Positions 1 to 7,195 of a stretch of 11,237 nucleotides of DNA are shown here, one piece after another. The DNA comes from SZUA-430 sp964561925. GTDB lineage: Bacteria; Pseudomonadota; Alphaproteobacteria; Micropepsales; Micropepsaceae. The translations under genes were made by a program, and so were the position numbers. The DNA is taken from NCBI GenBank assembly GCA_964561925.1, contig CAZLRW010000122.1:1-11237 (forward strand). The letters run 5' to 3'. The first letter of the stretch is position 1, and the number at the start of each line of letters is the position of its first letter. The notes under the pieces were generated by a model, which saw only the letters and a list, made by a program, of their open reading frames with translations, searched no databases and was not told where the DNA came from.

Positions 1-135
1 GCGAACACCGGCGACGTGATGGTGGGCCCGTTCCCGGCCGCCTACATCAACGCCAGCGGCGTCGTCACCGCGACGCTCGACGCGACCGCCGGCGTCACCG
101 TCGCCGCCGTCAAAGTGCCGAAGGCGACGGTCTAG
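1..135 (+). CDS. C-terminal end of a probable tail structural (tail tube) protein
   Basis: Only the last 44 codons are present, read in frame 1 and ending at TAG 133-135. The visible residues are rich in Ala, Val, Thr and Gly with alternating beta-strand-like character (for example GVVTATLDATAGVTVAAVKV), as expected of a beta-structured virion protein. No domain can be named from so short a piece. The assignment rests mainly on position: in siphophages and in gene transfer agents the gene directly before the tail assembly chaperones usually encodes the major tail tube protein. A capsid decoration or neck protein is possible. Two bases separate its stop from the next start. Confidence 0.55.
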   Translation, partial: ANTGDVMVGPFPAAYINASGVVTATLDATAGVTVAAVKVPKATV

Positions 136-137
136 CC

Positions 138-485
138 ATGGCCAAACCTTTGCGCGGCGAATGCGACGTCGAGCTCTGCGGCGAGAAGTACACGCTCAGG
201 CTCGCGCTCGGAGATCTCGAGGAGATCGAAAATCTGACCGGGGCCGGGATCATCGCGCTTGCGTCGCGGATTTCGACCGGTCAGGCGCGTCTCTCCGATG
301 CGCGGGTCATCCTGAAGCAGGGTTTCATCGGCGCGAAGCTCAAGATCGCCGACGCGAAGTTCACGGCGCTGCTCGAAGGTGCCGGATTGAACGCGGTCAT
401 GGCCGCGGCGTCGGCGCTGCTGCTCAACGTGCTGGTCGACGATTCGGCGGGAAACGCGGACGCGGCGGCCGGCGCGGCGCAGTAA
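138..485 (+). CDS. Tail assembly chaperone, GTA gp10-like (lambda G analogue)
   Basis: A 115-aa protein resembling the gene-transfer-agent gp10 / Phage_TAC_11 tail chaperone family. Visible family features are an acidic N-terminal beta region (GECDVELCGEKYTLRLAL), the segment GDLEEIENLTGAGI near residues 25-38, and a helical body ending in an Ala-rich tail. In tailed phages the protein before the tape measure is not in the virion; it coats the tape measure and recruits tail tube subunits during assembly. The start is ATG 138, two bases after the previous stop, with only a weak purine stretch upstream (121-126), so coupling to the preceding gene is likely. Near its end the frame carries an in-frame G GGA AAC heptamer at 449-455, where a -1 slip would join it to the next reading frame and give a longer second product. 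Family assignment is by recognition, not by a search. Confidence 0.8.
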   Translation: MAKPLRGECDVELCGEKYTLRLALGDLEEIENLTGAGIIALASRISTGQARLSDARVILKQGFIGAKLKIADAKFTALLEGAGLNAVMAAASALLLNVLVDDSAGNADAAAGAAQ

Positions 486-508
486 GCGATCGTCTGCCGA
501 TCCGCCGC
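449..508 (+). promoter_or_regulatory. Probable programmed -1 ribosomal frameshift site with downstream stem-loop
   Basis: Bases 449-455 read G GGA AAC in the zero frame of the chaperone gene, the canonical X XXY YYZ slippery pattern and one base different from the GGGAAAG site of lambda G-GT. After a 6-base spacer, 462-468 (GCGGCGG) can pair perfectly with 502-508 (CCGCCGC), and inside that 470-473 (CGGC) can pair with 496-499 (GCCG). The zero-frame stop TAA 483-485 lies in the loop. A -1 slip enters the open frame that continues without a stop to TGA 689-691. The heptamer and pairings are seen directly; function is inferred from the conserved use of frameshifting in tail chaperones. GC-rich DNA forms helices easily, so the structure is weaker evidence than the heptamer. 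Confidence 0.68.
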
Positions 509-520
509 TATCTCGAGATC

Positions 521-691
521 ATGACGGGCGCGAAGAGCTTCACGCCCGACCAGGTGCGCGCGATGAGCGTTGCGGAAATCTCGGCCGCGATCGACGGCTA
601 CCTGGAAGCGAACGGCGCCGACGACAAGTTCCGCGATCTGCCGACGCCGGAAGAAGTCGAAGAAATGATGCAGCTTTACCCCGACAGTTGA
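521..691 (+). CDS. Second tail chaperone domain (GT-like / Phage_TAC_6-like), probably made as a -1 frameshift fusion
   Basis: The frame has an ATG at 521, which would give a 56-aa product, but the open frame extends upstream through the slippery site. I see no convincing Shine-Dalgarno sequence before 521 (upstream bases read CTATCTCGAGATC). A -1 slip at 449-455 would yield about 184 aa: 106 from the first frame and 78 from this one. The domain is helical, with FTPDQVRAMSVAEISAAIDG followed by an acidic end (PTPEEVEEMM). It resembles the short rcc01693 / Phage_TAC_6 tail chaperones that follow gp10 in GTA clusters. In the lambda model the T part binds tail tube subunits while the G part binds the tape measure. 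It ends 10 bases before the tape measure start. Independent initiation at 521 cannot be excluded. Confidence 0.7.
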   Translation: MTGAKSFTPDQVRAMSVAEISAAIDGYLEANGADDKFRDLPTPEEVEEMMQLYPDS

Positions 692-701
692 GGGCCCCCG
701 G

Positions 702-2561
702 ATGGTCGCGATCGCAGAAGACGTCGTCGTCAAGCTGACGGCGGAAATCTCCGGCTTCAACAAGGGCATGGAGAAGAGCTCGGCCGCGCTCGGCCGCTTC
801 GAGGCGAACTTCAACAGGTCAATGGCGAACGTGCGCCGCGGCCTGGCGGCGGTCGGCGCCGGCCTTGTGGTGCGGCAGTACGTGCAGCTGGCGGACGCCA
901 GCACGAATCTCGCGGCGCGCATCAGCCTGGTCGCCGGTTCGGGCGAGAACGCGGTGCGGGTGCAAAAGCAGCTGCTCGACATCGCCAACCGCACGCGCGT
1001 CGGCTTCGAAGGCGTCGTCACCCTCTACACGCGGCTCGGCCGGTCGGCCGACGAACTCGGCGTCAGTCAAGAGCGGCTGTTGAGGTTCACGGAGACGCTC
1101 AGCCAGGCGATGAAGATCTCCGGTGCGACCAACGCGGAAGCGAGTGCGACCGTGATACAGCTCAGCCAGGCGCTTGCGTCTGGTCAATTACGCGGGGCAG
1201 AGCTCAACTCCGTGCTTGAACAGGGCGGTCGCGTGGCAACCGCTTTGGCCGAGGGTCTCGGCGTGCCGATCGGCGCGCTGAAGAAGCTCGGCGAAGAGGG
1301 CAAGCTGACCGCGCAAACCGTGATCGGCGCGATCGAATCGCAGTCCGAAACGATCCAACGCGAGTTCGATCGGATGCCTTCGACCGTGAGCGACGCTCTG
1401 ACGGTGACTCAGAACAAGCTTCTGAACTTCGTCGACAAGATGGATGATTCGAGCAAGGCGTCGCGCGAACTGGTCGACGGCATCAACAAGCTCGGCGGAG
1501 CGCTCGACGATCCGGACTTTGCGGCGGGGATGGCGAAGGCGCTAACGCACATCGTGTGGCTTTTGAAGGAGGCGGCCGAGAAAGCGGCCTGGTTCCACAA
1601 GAACGTCGTCATGTTTGGCGAGAACAATCTCGGCGAATCCTTTGGTGTGTTCAATCCAAACGCACCGGTGCCGGCGGATGAAATGTTACGGGGCTTTCAG
1701 CGCGACTTCTTGTCGAGCAGACCGGCGCCGGCGGGGCGCCGTACGGGCCATAGTCTAAGCGGGTTCGGCGACAGCGGTGCTGAGCGCATGCGCGAGGCTG
1801 AGCGCGCGGCGCTGCAGTACGCCGATGCAATGTCCGAGCTCGACTTCAAGCTAGAGCAGCTCGTGCGCACGGAGCAGGAAGCGGCGTATCAAGAACAGCT
1901 CCGCAATGCGTTGTCGTCCGCCGGCGTGACGCTTGCGACGGCAGAGGGGCAGGCGATCGCCGAGAAGGTGGCGAAACTTCAGGAGCTGACCGCTGCCGGC
2001 GAAGCCCAGGCCGCGGCCTGGGAGGTTGAAGCGGCGAACGTGAACCGCGTGCTCGAAGAAATGCACCAGAAGATGGCCGAAACAGCCGAAGAATGGCGCC
2101 AGATCGGCGAGCAGATGAAGTCCGGCCTCGCCGACGTGCTCGTCGACATCGCGATGGGGACCGAAGACGCCAGGCAGGCGATGGCCCGATTCGTCGAAGA
2201 GATCGGGCGCGCGATCGCGAAGATGCTGCTGTTGAAGGGGATCGAGGCGGGTGTCGACGCGATCTTCGGCTCGGTCGGCGGCAAGGCGCTCGGCGGTCTC
2301 GTCAATCCGGGGAACGCGTATCTCGTCGGCGAATCGGGTCCGGAGCTCATCGTGCCGCGCGTGCCGTCGTCGGTCGTGCCGAACAACCGGCTCGGCGGCG
2401 GCGGGGCGATGATCACGTATGCGCCGGTGATCAATGCGGGGTCCGGTGCCAGCCGCGCCGACATCGCGATGGCCATGGCGCGCGATCGCGCGGAATTCGC
2501 GCGCGTCGTGCCGAAGCTTGTGGAAGACGCGATCGCCAGAGGGAAGCTGCGGTTCAGATGA
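702..2561 (+). CDS. Tail tape measure protein
   Basis: A 619-aa protein with the classic tape measure layout. Residues about 1-45 start with a VKLTAEISGFNKGMEKS-type motif. About 45-250 match the tape-measure N-terminal domain (TIGR02675 style), including the stretch LSQALASGQLRGAELNSVLE. About 360-500 are Glu/Ala/Gln-rich and probably helical or coiled coil. About 530-555 carry the lambda-type C-terminal signature GNAYLVGESGPELIVPR, followed by a Gly-rich linker. The family sets tail length and enters the cell with DNA. At the usual roughly 0.15 nm per residue this length suggests a tail near 90 nm (inference). The start ATG 702 has GAGG at 690-693. The 3' end overlaps the next gene by ATGA. 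The middle of the gene (about 1070-1900) uses TTA, CTA and ATA codons that neighbours avoid, suggesting mosaic origin. Confidence 0.93.
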   Translation: MVAIAEDVVVKLTAEISGFNKGMEKSSAALGRFEANFNRSMANVRRGLAAVGAGLVVRQYVQLADASTNLAARISLVAGSGENAVRVQKQLLDIANRTRVGFEGVVTLYTRLGRSADELGVSQERLLRFTETLSQAMKISGATNAEASATVIQLSQALASGQLRGAELNSVLEQGGRVATALAEGLGVPIGALKKLGEEGKLTAQTVIGAIESQSETIQREFDRMPSTVSDALTVTQNKLLNFVDKMDDSSKASRELVDGINKLGGALDDPDFAAGMAKALTHIVWLLKEAAEKAAWFHKNVVMFGENNLGESFGVFNPNAPVPADEMLRGFQRDFLSSRPAPAGRRTGHSLSGFGDSGAERMREAERAALQYADAMSELDFKLEQLVRTEQEAAYQEQLRNALSSAGVTLATAEGQAIAEKVAKLQELTAAGEAQAAAWEVEAANVNRVLEEMHQKMAETAEEWRQIGEQMKSGLADVLVDIAMGTEDARQAMARFVEEIGRAIAKMLLLKGIEAGVDAIFGSVGGKALGGLVNPGNAYLVGESGPELIVPRVPSSVVPNNRLGGGGAMITYAPVINAGSGASRADIAMAMARDRAEFARVVPKLVEDAIARGKLRFR

Positions 2562-2824
2562 CCGAGCAACGAGAACGGTTGACCGCCGAGGAAGTTCGCA
2601 GCCTCGTCCGCGAGCACGTCGACCGGCAAGTCCTGACCGCGACGCTGGCGCTCGTTCTGTCGCGCGAAGACGAAGCGGTCGGCCGGCGGCTCTACGACGT
2701 GTTCACCGATGTTCGTTCGATGAAGGCGCCGCTGCAAGTCGTCGAAACCTACGTTGCCGTGGCGGACGACATCTTCGCCCACGCCCTGCAGATGGCCGCC
2801 GACATTCGCCGGGCGCGGCTCTAA
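2558..2824 (+). CDS. Small unknown tail-region protein (88 aa)
   Basis: I do not recognise this family. It is a charged, predicted all-helical 88-aa protein that begins MTEQRERLTAEEVRSLVREH and has no membrane segment or signal peptide. Its start overlaps the tape measure stop as ATGA (2558-2561), and its own stop overlaps the next start as TAATG, so it is clearly translated in line with the tail genes. A purine-rich AGAGGG lies at 2538-2543, rather far from the start, consistent with coupling. Its position between tape measure and the distal tail protein suggests an assembly or minor tail role; this is inference. Coding is supported by codon use matching the neighbours and by both tight junctions. 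Confidence 0.75.
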   Translation: MTEQRERLTAEEVRSLVREHVDRQVLTATLALVLSREDEAVGRRLYDVFTDVRSMKAPLQVVETYVAVADDIFAHALQMAADIRRARL

Positions 2825-3435
2825 TGGCCATCACCTTTCCGATCGTGCTGCCGCAACAGCCGGCGCCGCGGTCGTTCACGCAGACCGAGACCAGCTTCGC
2901 GGCCATGGCGTCCTCACCGTGGTCGGGCGCGCAGCAGGTGCAGCTGAACCAGGGGCAGCTCTGGGGCTTTTCGGTCGCGTATCCGCCGATGAGCGACGAT
3001 CAGGCGCGCGCCTGGTCGGGCACGCTCGCGCAGCTGAACGGGCGCTACGGCACGTTCCTGTTCGGCGATCCGCGCTGGAAGGCGCCGCGCGGCAGCTGGG
3101 CGGGCGCGCCGGTCGTCGACGGGCCCGGACAGATGGGCCAGACGCTGGCGATGCGCGGCTTTACCGCCGGCGCGCAAGGGCTCGCCGGCGATTTGTTCCA
3201 GCACGGCAGCGGCGCGTCCGCGCGACTCTACAAGGTCACGGCCGACTTCACGGCCGACGGCGCCGGCGAGGCGCAGGTCGAAATCTGGCCGCGGCTGCGC
3301 ATCAGTCCGGGTGACGGGGACAGTTTGACGCTGGCGTCACCGAAAGGCGTGTTCCGGCTCGCCTCGCCGATCGTGTCGCGGTCGTGGGAGCCGTTCCGGC
3401 ACGGGTTTTCGTTCGACATGATCGAGGCGCTTTGA
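2824..3435 (+). CDS. Distal-tail-like minor tail protein (Dit / GTA gp12 position)
   Basis: A 203-aa protein. The N-terminal half contains a pattern seen in many siphophage proteins just after the tape measure: an Arg/Phe-Thr segment, then SPWSGAQQVQ, a LWGFSVAYPPM strand, the helix QARAWSGTLAQLNG, and a GTFLFGDPRWKAPRG segment near residues 75-92. The C-terminal half is beta-rich and contains WPRLRISPG and VFRLASP. In the lambda, T5 and GTA schemes this position holds the ring-forming distal tail protein that links tube and tip. The assignment is by position and remembered pattern, without a search. It starts at ATG 2824, overlapping the previous stop by one base (TAATG). It is followed one base after its stop by the next ATG. 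A general 'minor tail protein' label is the safe alternative. Confidence 0.65.
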   Translation: MAITFPIVLPQQPAPRSFTQTETSFAAMASSPWSGAQQVQLNQGQLWGFSVAYPPMSDDQARAWSGTLAQLNGRYGTFLFGDPRWKAPRGSWAGAPVVDGPGQMGQTLAMRGFTAGAQGLAGDLFQHGSGASARLYKVTADFTADGAGEAQVEIWPRLRISPGDGDSLTLASPKGVFRLASPIVSRSWEPFRHGFSFDMIEAL

Positions 3436-3436
3436 G

Positions 3437-4033
3437 ATGGCACGCACGCTCACCGGCGCTATGTCGGCGGCGCTCGCCGCCAAGCAGCTGGCGCCCATCG
3501 TCTTCATCGAAGGCGATTTCTCCGGCGGCTTCGTGCGCATGTGGAACGGCATCGGCGCGATCGTGTGGGACGGCAAGGTGTGGCTCGGCGGCGGCCAGCT
3601 GCTCGGCATCAGCCAGATCGAAGAGACCCGGGCGATCGAGGCGACGTCGATCAGCGTGTCGCTCGCCGGCGTCGACCCGGCGATGGTGTCGATCGCCTAC
3701 GACGACTTCTCCCAGGGCCGGGCGCTGCGCGCCTGGCTTGGGCTCATGGACGTGCCGACGGCGCAGATCGTGACCGACCCGGTCGCGATCTTTCAAGGGC
3801 GCATGGACACGATCAGCGATTCCGACGACGGCACGCAGGCGGTGATCACGGTGACGGCCGAATCGAACCTCGCGGACTTGAAGCGGCTGCGGGCGCGCTT
3901 CTACACCGACCAGGACCAGCAGCGTCTGTTCCCGGGCGATCGCAGTCTGCGCTATCTGCCGAGCCTGCAGGACCGCCCGGTCTATTGGGGCGTGCGCGAA
4001 GGCTCGCCGCAGCTGCCGAGCACGTCCGTCTGA
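3437..4033 (+). CDS. Tail hub-like minor tail protein (GTA gp13 / lambda L position)
   Basis: A 198-aa protein. After an N-terminal helix it has a beta-rich core: IVFIEGDFSGGFVRMWNG, then WDGKVWLGGGQLLGIS, then TSISVSLAGVDPAMVSIAY. Further on come IFQGRMDTIS and a C-terminal arm ending in GDRSLRYLPSLQDRPVYWG. This looks like the hub-domain proteins encoded between Dit and the peptidase in siphophages. They attach the central tip protein to the distal tail ring. No Cys cluster is visible, so the iron-sulphur domain known from lambda gpL is not present here. The start ATG 3437 has GAGGCG at 3424-3429 at good spacing. Its stop overlaps the next start as TGATG. Functional assignment rests on order and fold-like pattern and is moderate. 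Confidence 0.62.
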   Translation: MARTLTGAMSAALAAKQLAPIVFIEGDFSGGFVRMWNGIGAIVWDGKVWLGGGQLLGISQIEETRAIEATSISVSLAGVDPAMVSIAYDDFSQGRALRAWLGLMDVPTAQIVTDPVAIFQGRMDTISDSDDGTQAVITVTAESNLADLKRLRARFYTDQDQQRLFPGDRSLRYLPSLQDRPVYWGVREGSPQLPSTSV

Positions 4034-4431
4034 TGCGCCCGCAAGACTGGCCGCTCCGCCTCGACGCCTATGTCGACGCGGCGCGGGCGAAGGCTTTCGT
4101 GTGGGGCGGCCACGATTGCGTCAGCTTCGCGGCCGGGTGGTATGCGATCGCGACGGGCGCAAATCCGTTCGCGCCGTTTGCGGGCCGCTACGACAGCCAA
4201 GAGGCCGCACTCGCCACGATGCACGCGAAGGGCGTGCTCTCGATGAGCGATGCCGGCGACTACCTGTTCGGCATCGATGCCCGCAAGGCGCCCGAGCGCG
4301 CGCAGCGCGGCGATATCGTGCTCGCCGAAAACACGCTTGGAGTATGCGTCGGCGCGCGCGGCGCGTTCCCGATGATCGACGGCATGCGCTTCGCGCTCGC
4401 GTCCAAGTTTCAAGCCGCATGGGACGTCTGA
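4033..4431 (+). CDS. DUF6950-like (NlpC/P60-related) tail tip protein
   Basis: A 132-aa protein in the slot held by lambda gpK and GTA gp14, which are NlpC/P60-type cell wall peptidases that help the tail pass the peptidoglycan. It matches the DUF6950 pattern as I know it: an N-terminal RLDAYVDAARAKAF helix, WGGHDCVSFAAGW with Cys29 at the start of a helix, GDIVLA near residues 93-98, GVCVGARGAF near 103-112, and a closing AAWDV. Cys29 sits where the NlpC/P60 nucleophile would be, but the strand that normally carries the catalytic His reads LGVCVG and contains none. The only His residues are 27 and 64, so activity is doubtful. It begins by TGATG overlap with the previous gene and ends three bases before the tip protein start. 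Confidence 0.75.
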   Translation: MRPQDWPLRLDAYVDAARAKAFVWGGHDCVSFAAGWYAIATGANPFAPFAGRYDSQEAALATMHAKGVLSMSDAGDYLFGIDARKAPERAQRGDIVLAENTLGVCVGARGAFPMIDGMRFALASKFQAAWDV

Positions 4432-4434
4432 ACG

Positions 4435-7182
4435 ATGGATCCGATCTCGGCCGCGGTCGCGACGTTCCTGACCACGAACTTCGCGATCGGCGCGACGACG
4501 GCCGCGATCATCTCGAACATCGTCGTCGGCACGCTGGTCGCGGTCGGCACGTCGCTCGCCTCGCGCGCGCTGCTCGGCCAGCCGGACGATTTCGCGGACC
4601 GCGGGCAGACGCTGTCGTTCCGCGCGGCCACGCCGCCCTCGCAGATCATCTACGGCGAAACGCGCGTCGGCGGCCCGGTCATCTTCATGACCACCTCGGG
4701 CGGCGAGCGGCCGACCGACAATCAAATCCTGTGGTTCGCCGTCGCGCTCGCCGGCCACGAGGTGCACGAGATCGGCGACGTCTATTTCAGCGACGAAGTG
4801 ATCGCGTTCCACTTCGCCGGCACGAACGTCGCGAACAACCTGAAAGGGCCTGCGACCGGCGCGCTGCAGACGGATCCCGGCGGCGGCCTCGGCCAGGACG
4901 GCGGCTACGCCTATTGCCAGAAATATCTCGGCACCTCGACGCAGGCCGCGCCGCGCAACATGCGCTCCTCGCCCTACGGGATTCCTTCGATCGTCACCGA
5001 GGCCGATCAGTTCAAGGGCATCGCCTATCTCGAGCTGACGCTGATCTACGCGCCGACGCTGTTTCCGGCCGGGCCGCCGAACGTGTCGGCGAAGGTCAAG
5101 GGGCGCAAGGTCTACGACCCGCGCAAGCCCGCGCACGACATCGACGATCCGTCGACGTGGGAATGGTCGTCGAACGCGGCCCTGTGCGTGGCCGACTATC
5201 TGCGCGGCTGCCCCATGGACACCGGCGGCGGCGTGATCGTGCGGCCGTACGGCGTGCAGGCGCGCGACGACGAGATCGATTGGGACAGCGTGCTCGCGGC
5301 CGCCAACATCTGCGACGAGAGCGTGCAGGTCCTGAGCGGCGGGACCGAGCAGCGCTACACCGCGAACGGCATGATCGACAGCGACGTGTCGCCGGAGGAC
5401 GGTCTCAAGGCGCTGCTGTCGGCGATGGCGGGCTATATCGCCTGGTCGGGCGGGCAGTGGAAGATGTTCGCCGGCGCCTATCGCACGCCGACGGTCACGC
5501 TGGGCGACGACGACCAGTGCGGGCCGGCGCGCACGCAGGCCAAGCGCGCACGGCGCGATCTGTTCAACGGCGTCAAGGGCAAGTTCCGCGGGCCGAAGAC
5601 GTTCTATCAGGCGACGGACTTTCCGCCCGTCACGGCGCAAACCTACGTCGATCAGGACAACGGCGAGGCGATCTGGCAGGACATCGAGCTGCCGTTCACC
5701 GACAGCCCGTCGGCGTGCCAGCGCATCGCGCGCATCGAGCTGTTGCGCAACCGCCAGCAGATCGTGACGGAGCGGCGCTTCAAGATCTCCGCGCTCGGCA
5801 CCGCGGTCGGCGACGTGATCCTGCTCGACGACGTGCGCAAGGGCTGGTCGGCGAAGCCGTTCGAGATCCACCGCTGGTCGCTGACCAGCGCGCAGGACGA
5901 GAACGGGCAGCCGTATCTGGCGATCGACATGGTGCTGCACGAGACGTCGACCGGCGTCTACGCCTGGACCGCGGACGACGAATTCGCGTTCGACGACGCG
6001 CCGGACACGAACCTGCCGCGGCCGTGGGACGTGGCGGTCCCGGGCGCGCCCGGCATCGTCGAGGAGCTCTATCAGACGCGCGAAGGCGCCGGCGTGCGCA
6101 CGCGCGTCACGGTCTCGTGGGCGGACAGTTTCGAGGGTTACTTCCTCGACTACATCGCCGAGTACAAATTGTCGGCGGCCGCATCCTGGATCGTGCTGCC
6201 GCCGGCGACGTCGACGAGCGTCGTGATCAACGACCTGGCCGCCGGCGTCTACGATTTTCGCGTCAAGACGCGCAACCGGCTCGGCGTCGAGTCGGCCTAT
6301 TCGCAGTCGCTCGCGCTCACCGTCTACGGCTTGGGCGCGCCGCCGGCGGCGCTTGTGGGGCTCGGCATTCAGCCGCTCGGCAATCAGGCGATGCTCGCCT
6401 GGACGCAGTCCGACGATCTCGACGTGCGCGAGGGCGGCATCGTCGAGTTCCGTCATTCGCCTTCGTTCTCCGGCGTGACCTGGGAGAACAGTCTGGGCAT
6501 TCGCGAGGCGGTGCCCGGCGCCGCGACGTCGGCGGCGGTGCCGCTGAAAGCCGGCACCTACGTGATCCGGCCCGTCGATTCGTCCGGCATTCCGGGGCCG
6601 GTCACGACCGTCACGTCGAAGCAGGCGAGCATCAACGGCTATTCGTCGCTCGCGGGCTCGCCCTTGACCGAGGAGACGTCGTTCGCGGGCACGCATTCGT
6701 TCACCACGGGCACGGGGTCCGTGTTGAAGCTGTCGAACGCCGGACAATGGGACGACATCGCCGATCTCGACGCGCTGGTCGCGAACGTCGACGACTTCGG
6801 CGGCTTGGCGCTCTCGGGCACGTACACGTTCGCGAACGCGTTCGACTTCGGTGCGGTGACGCGCGTGCGGCTGACGTCGAAGATCGCGGGCTCGATCGTC
6901 GACCTCGCCTCCGGCGGTTTCGACGAGCGCGCGGGCCTGATCGACGAGTGGGACGATTTCGACGGCTCGTCGGCGTTCGGCGGCGCGGCCGACGCCTGGG
7001 TCGAATACCGCCAGACCGACGACAACCCGGCGGGCTCGCCCACCTGGTCGGCGTGGATGCGGCTCGACACCGCCGAGGCCGAGTGCCGCGCGGTGCAGGC
7101 GAGGGCGCAGCTGCGCTCCACGAACAGTTCCTACAACGTCGAAATCACCACGCTGCAGGTCGCAGCCGAGCAACGGACTTGA
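4435..7182 (+). CDS. Tail tip / central fibre protein, lambda J-like, with fibronectin-III-like domains
   Basis: A 915-aa protein, the largest here, placed as the central tip or host-specificity protein. Residues about 10-50 are strongly hydrophobic (Ala/Ile/Val/Gly). About 55-130 carry the J-like N-terminal pattern with ATPPSQIIYGETRVGGPVIF and a following AGHEVHEIGDVYF. About 195-500 form the hub body, with YLRGCPMDTG and a stretch on bound or unbound strand order (WSGGQWKMFAGAY). About 530-635 look like one fibronectin type III domain (VSWADSFEGYFLDYIAEYK then GVYDFRVKTRNRLGVES). About 635-735 look like a second. About 735-915 form a beta-rich C-terminal tip domain, probably receptor-facing. 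Start ATG 4435 has no clear ribosome binding site and lies 3 bases after the previous stop. An ORF of similar length on the opposite strand is a GC shadow. Confidence 0.88.
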   Translation: MDPISAAVATFLTTNFAIGATTAAIISNIVVGTLVAVGTSLASRALLGQPDDFADRGQTLSFRAATPPSQIIYGETRVGGPVIFMTTSGGERPTDNQILWFAVALAGHEVHEIGDVYFSDEVIAFHFAGTNVANNLKGPATGALQTDPGGGLGQDGGYAYCQKYLGTSTQAAPRNMRSSPYGIPSIVTEADQFKGIAYLELTLIYAPTLFPAGPPNVSAKVKGRKVYDPRKPAHDIDDPSTWEWSSNAALCVADYLRGCPMDTGGGVIVRPYGVQARDDEIDWDSVLAAANICDESVQVLSGGTEQRYTANGMIDSDVSPEDGLKALLSAMAGYIAWSGGQWKMFAGAYRTPTVTLGDDDQCGPARTQAKRARRDLFNGVKGKFRGPKTFYQATDFPPVTAQTYVDQDNGEAIWQDIELPFTDSPSACQRIARIELLRNRQQIVTERRFKISALGTAVGDVILLDDVRKGWSAKPFEIHRWSLTSAQDENGQPYLAIDMVLHETSTGVYAWTADDEFAFDDAPDTNLPRPWDVAVPGAPGIVEELYQTREGAGVRTRVTVSWADSFEGYFLDYIAEYKLSAAASWIVLPPATSTSVVINDLAAGVYDFRVKTRNRLGVESAYSQSLALTVYGLGAPPAALVGLGIQPLGNQAMLAWTQSDDLDVREGGIVEFRHSPSFSGVTWENSLGIREAVPGAATSAAVPLKAGTYVIRPVDSSGIPGPVTTVTSKQASINGYSSLAGSPLTEETSFAGTHSFTTGTGSVLKLSNAGQWDDIADLDALVANVDDFGGLALSGTYTFANAFDFGAVTRVRLTSKIAGSIVDLASGGFDERAGLIDEWDDFDGSSAFGGAADAWVEYRQTDDNPAGSPTWSAWMRLDTAEAECRAVQARAQLRSTNSSYNVEITTLQVAAEQRT

Positions 7183-7195
7183 GAGGCCGCCCCAT

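Noticed and set aside
281..1021. Minus-strand open frame across the chaperones and tape measure start
   Set aside because: It is a low-complexity Arg/Ala/Ser product opposite recognised tail genes, with no ribosome binding site evidence.
3982..7173. Minus-strand open frame of about 1063 codons opposite the tip gene
   Set aside because: It is Arg/Val/Ala/Asp-rich with no recognisable domain, lies against a well-recognised J-like gene, and is the usual antisense shadow of strongly GC-biased codon use.
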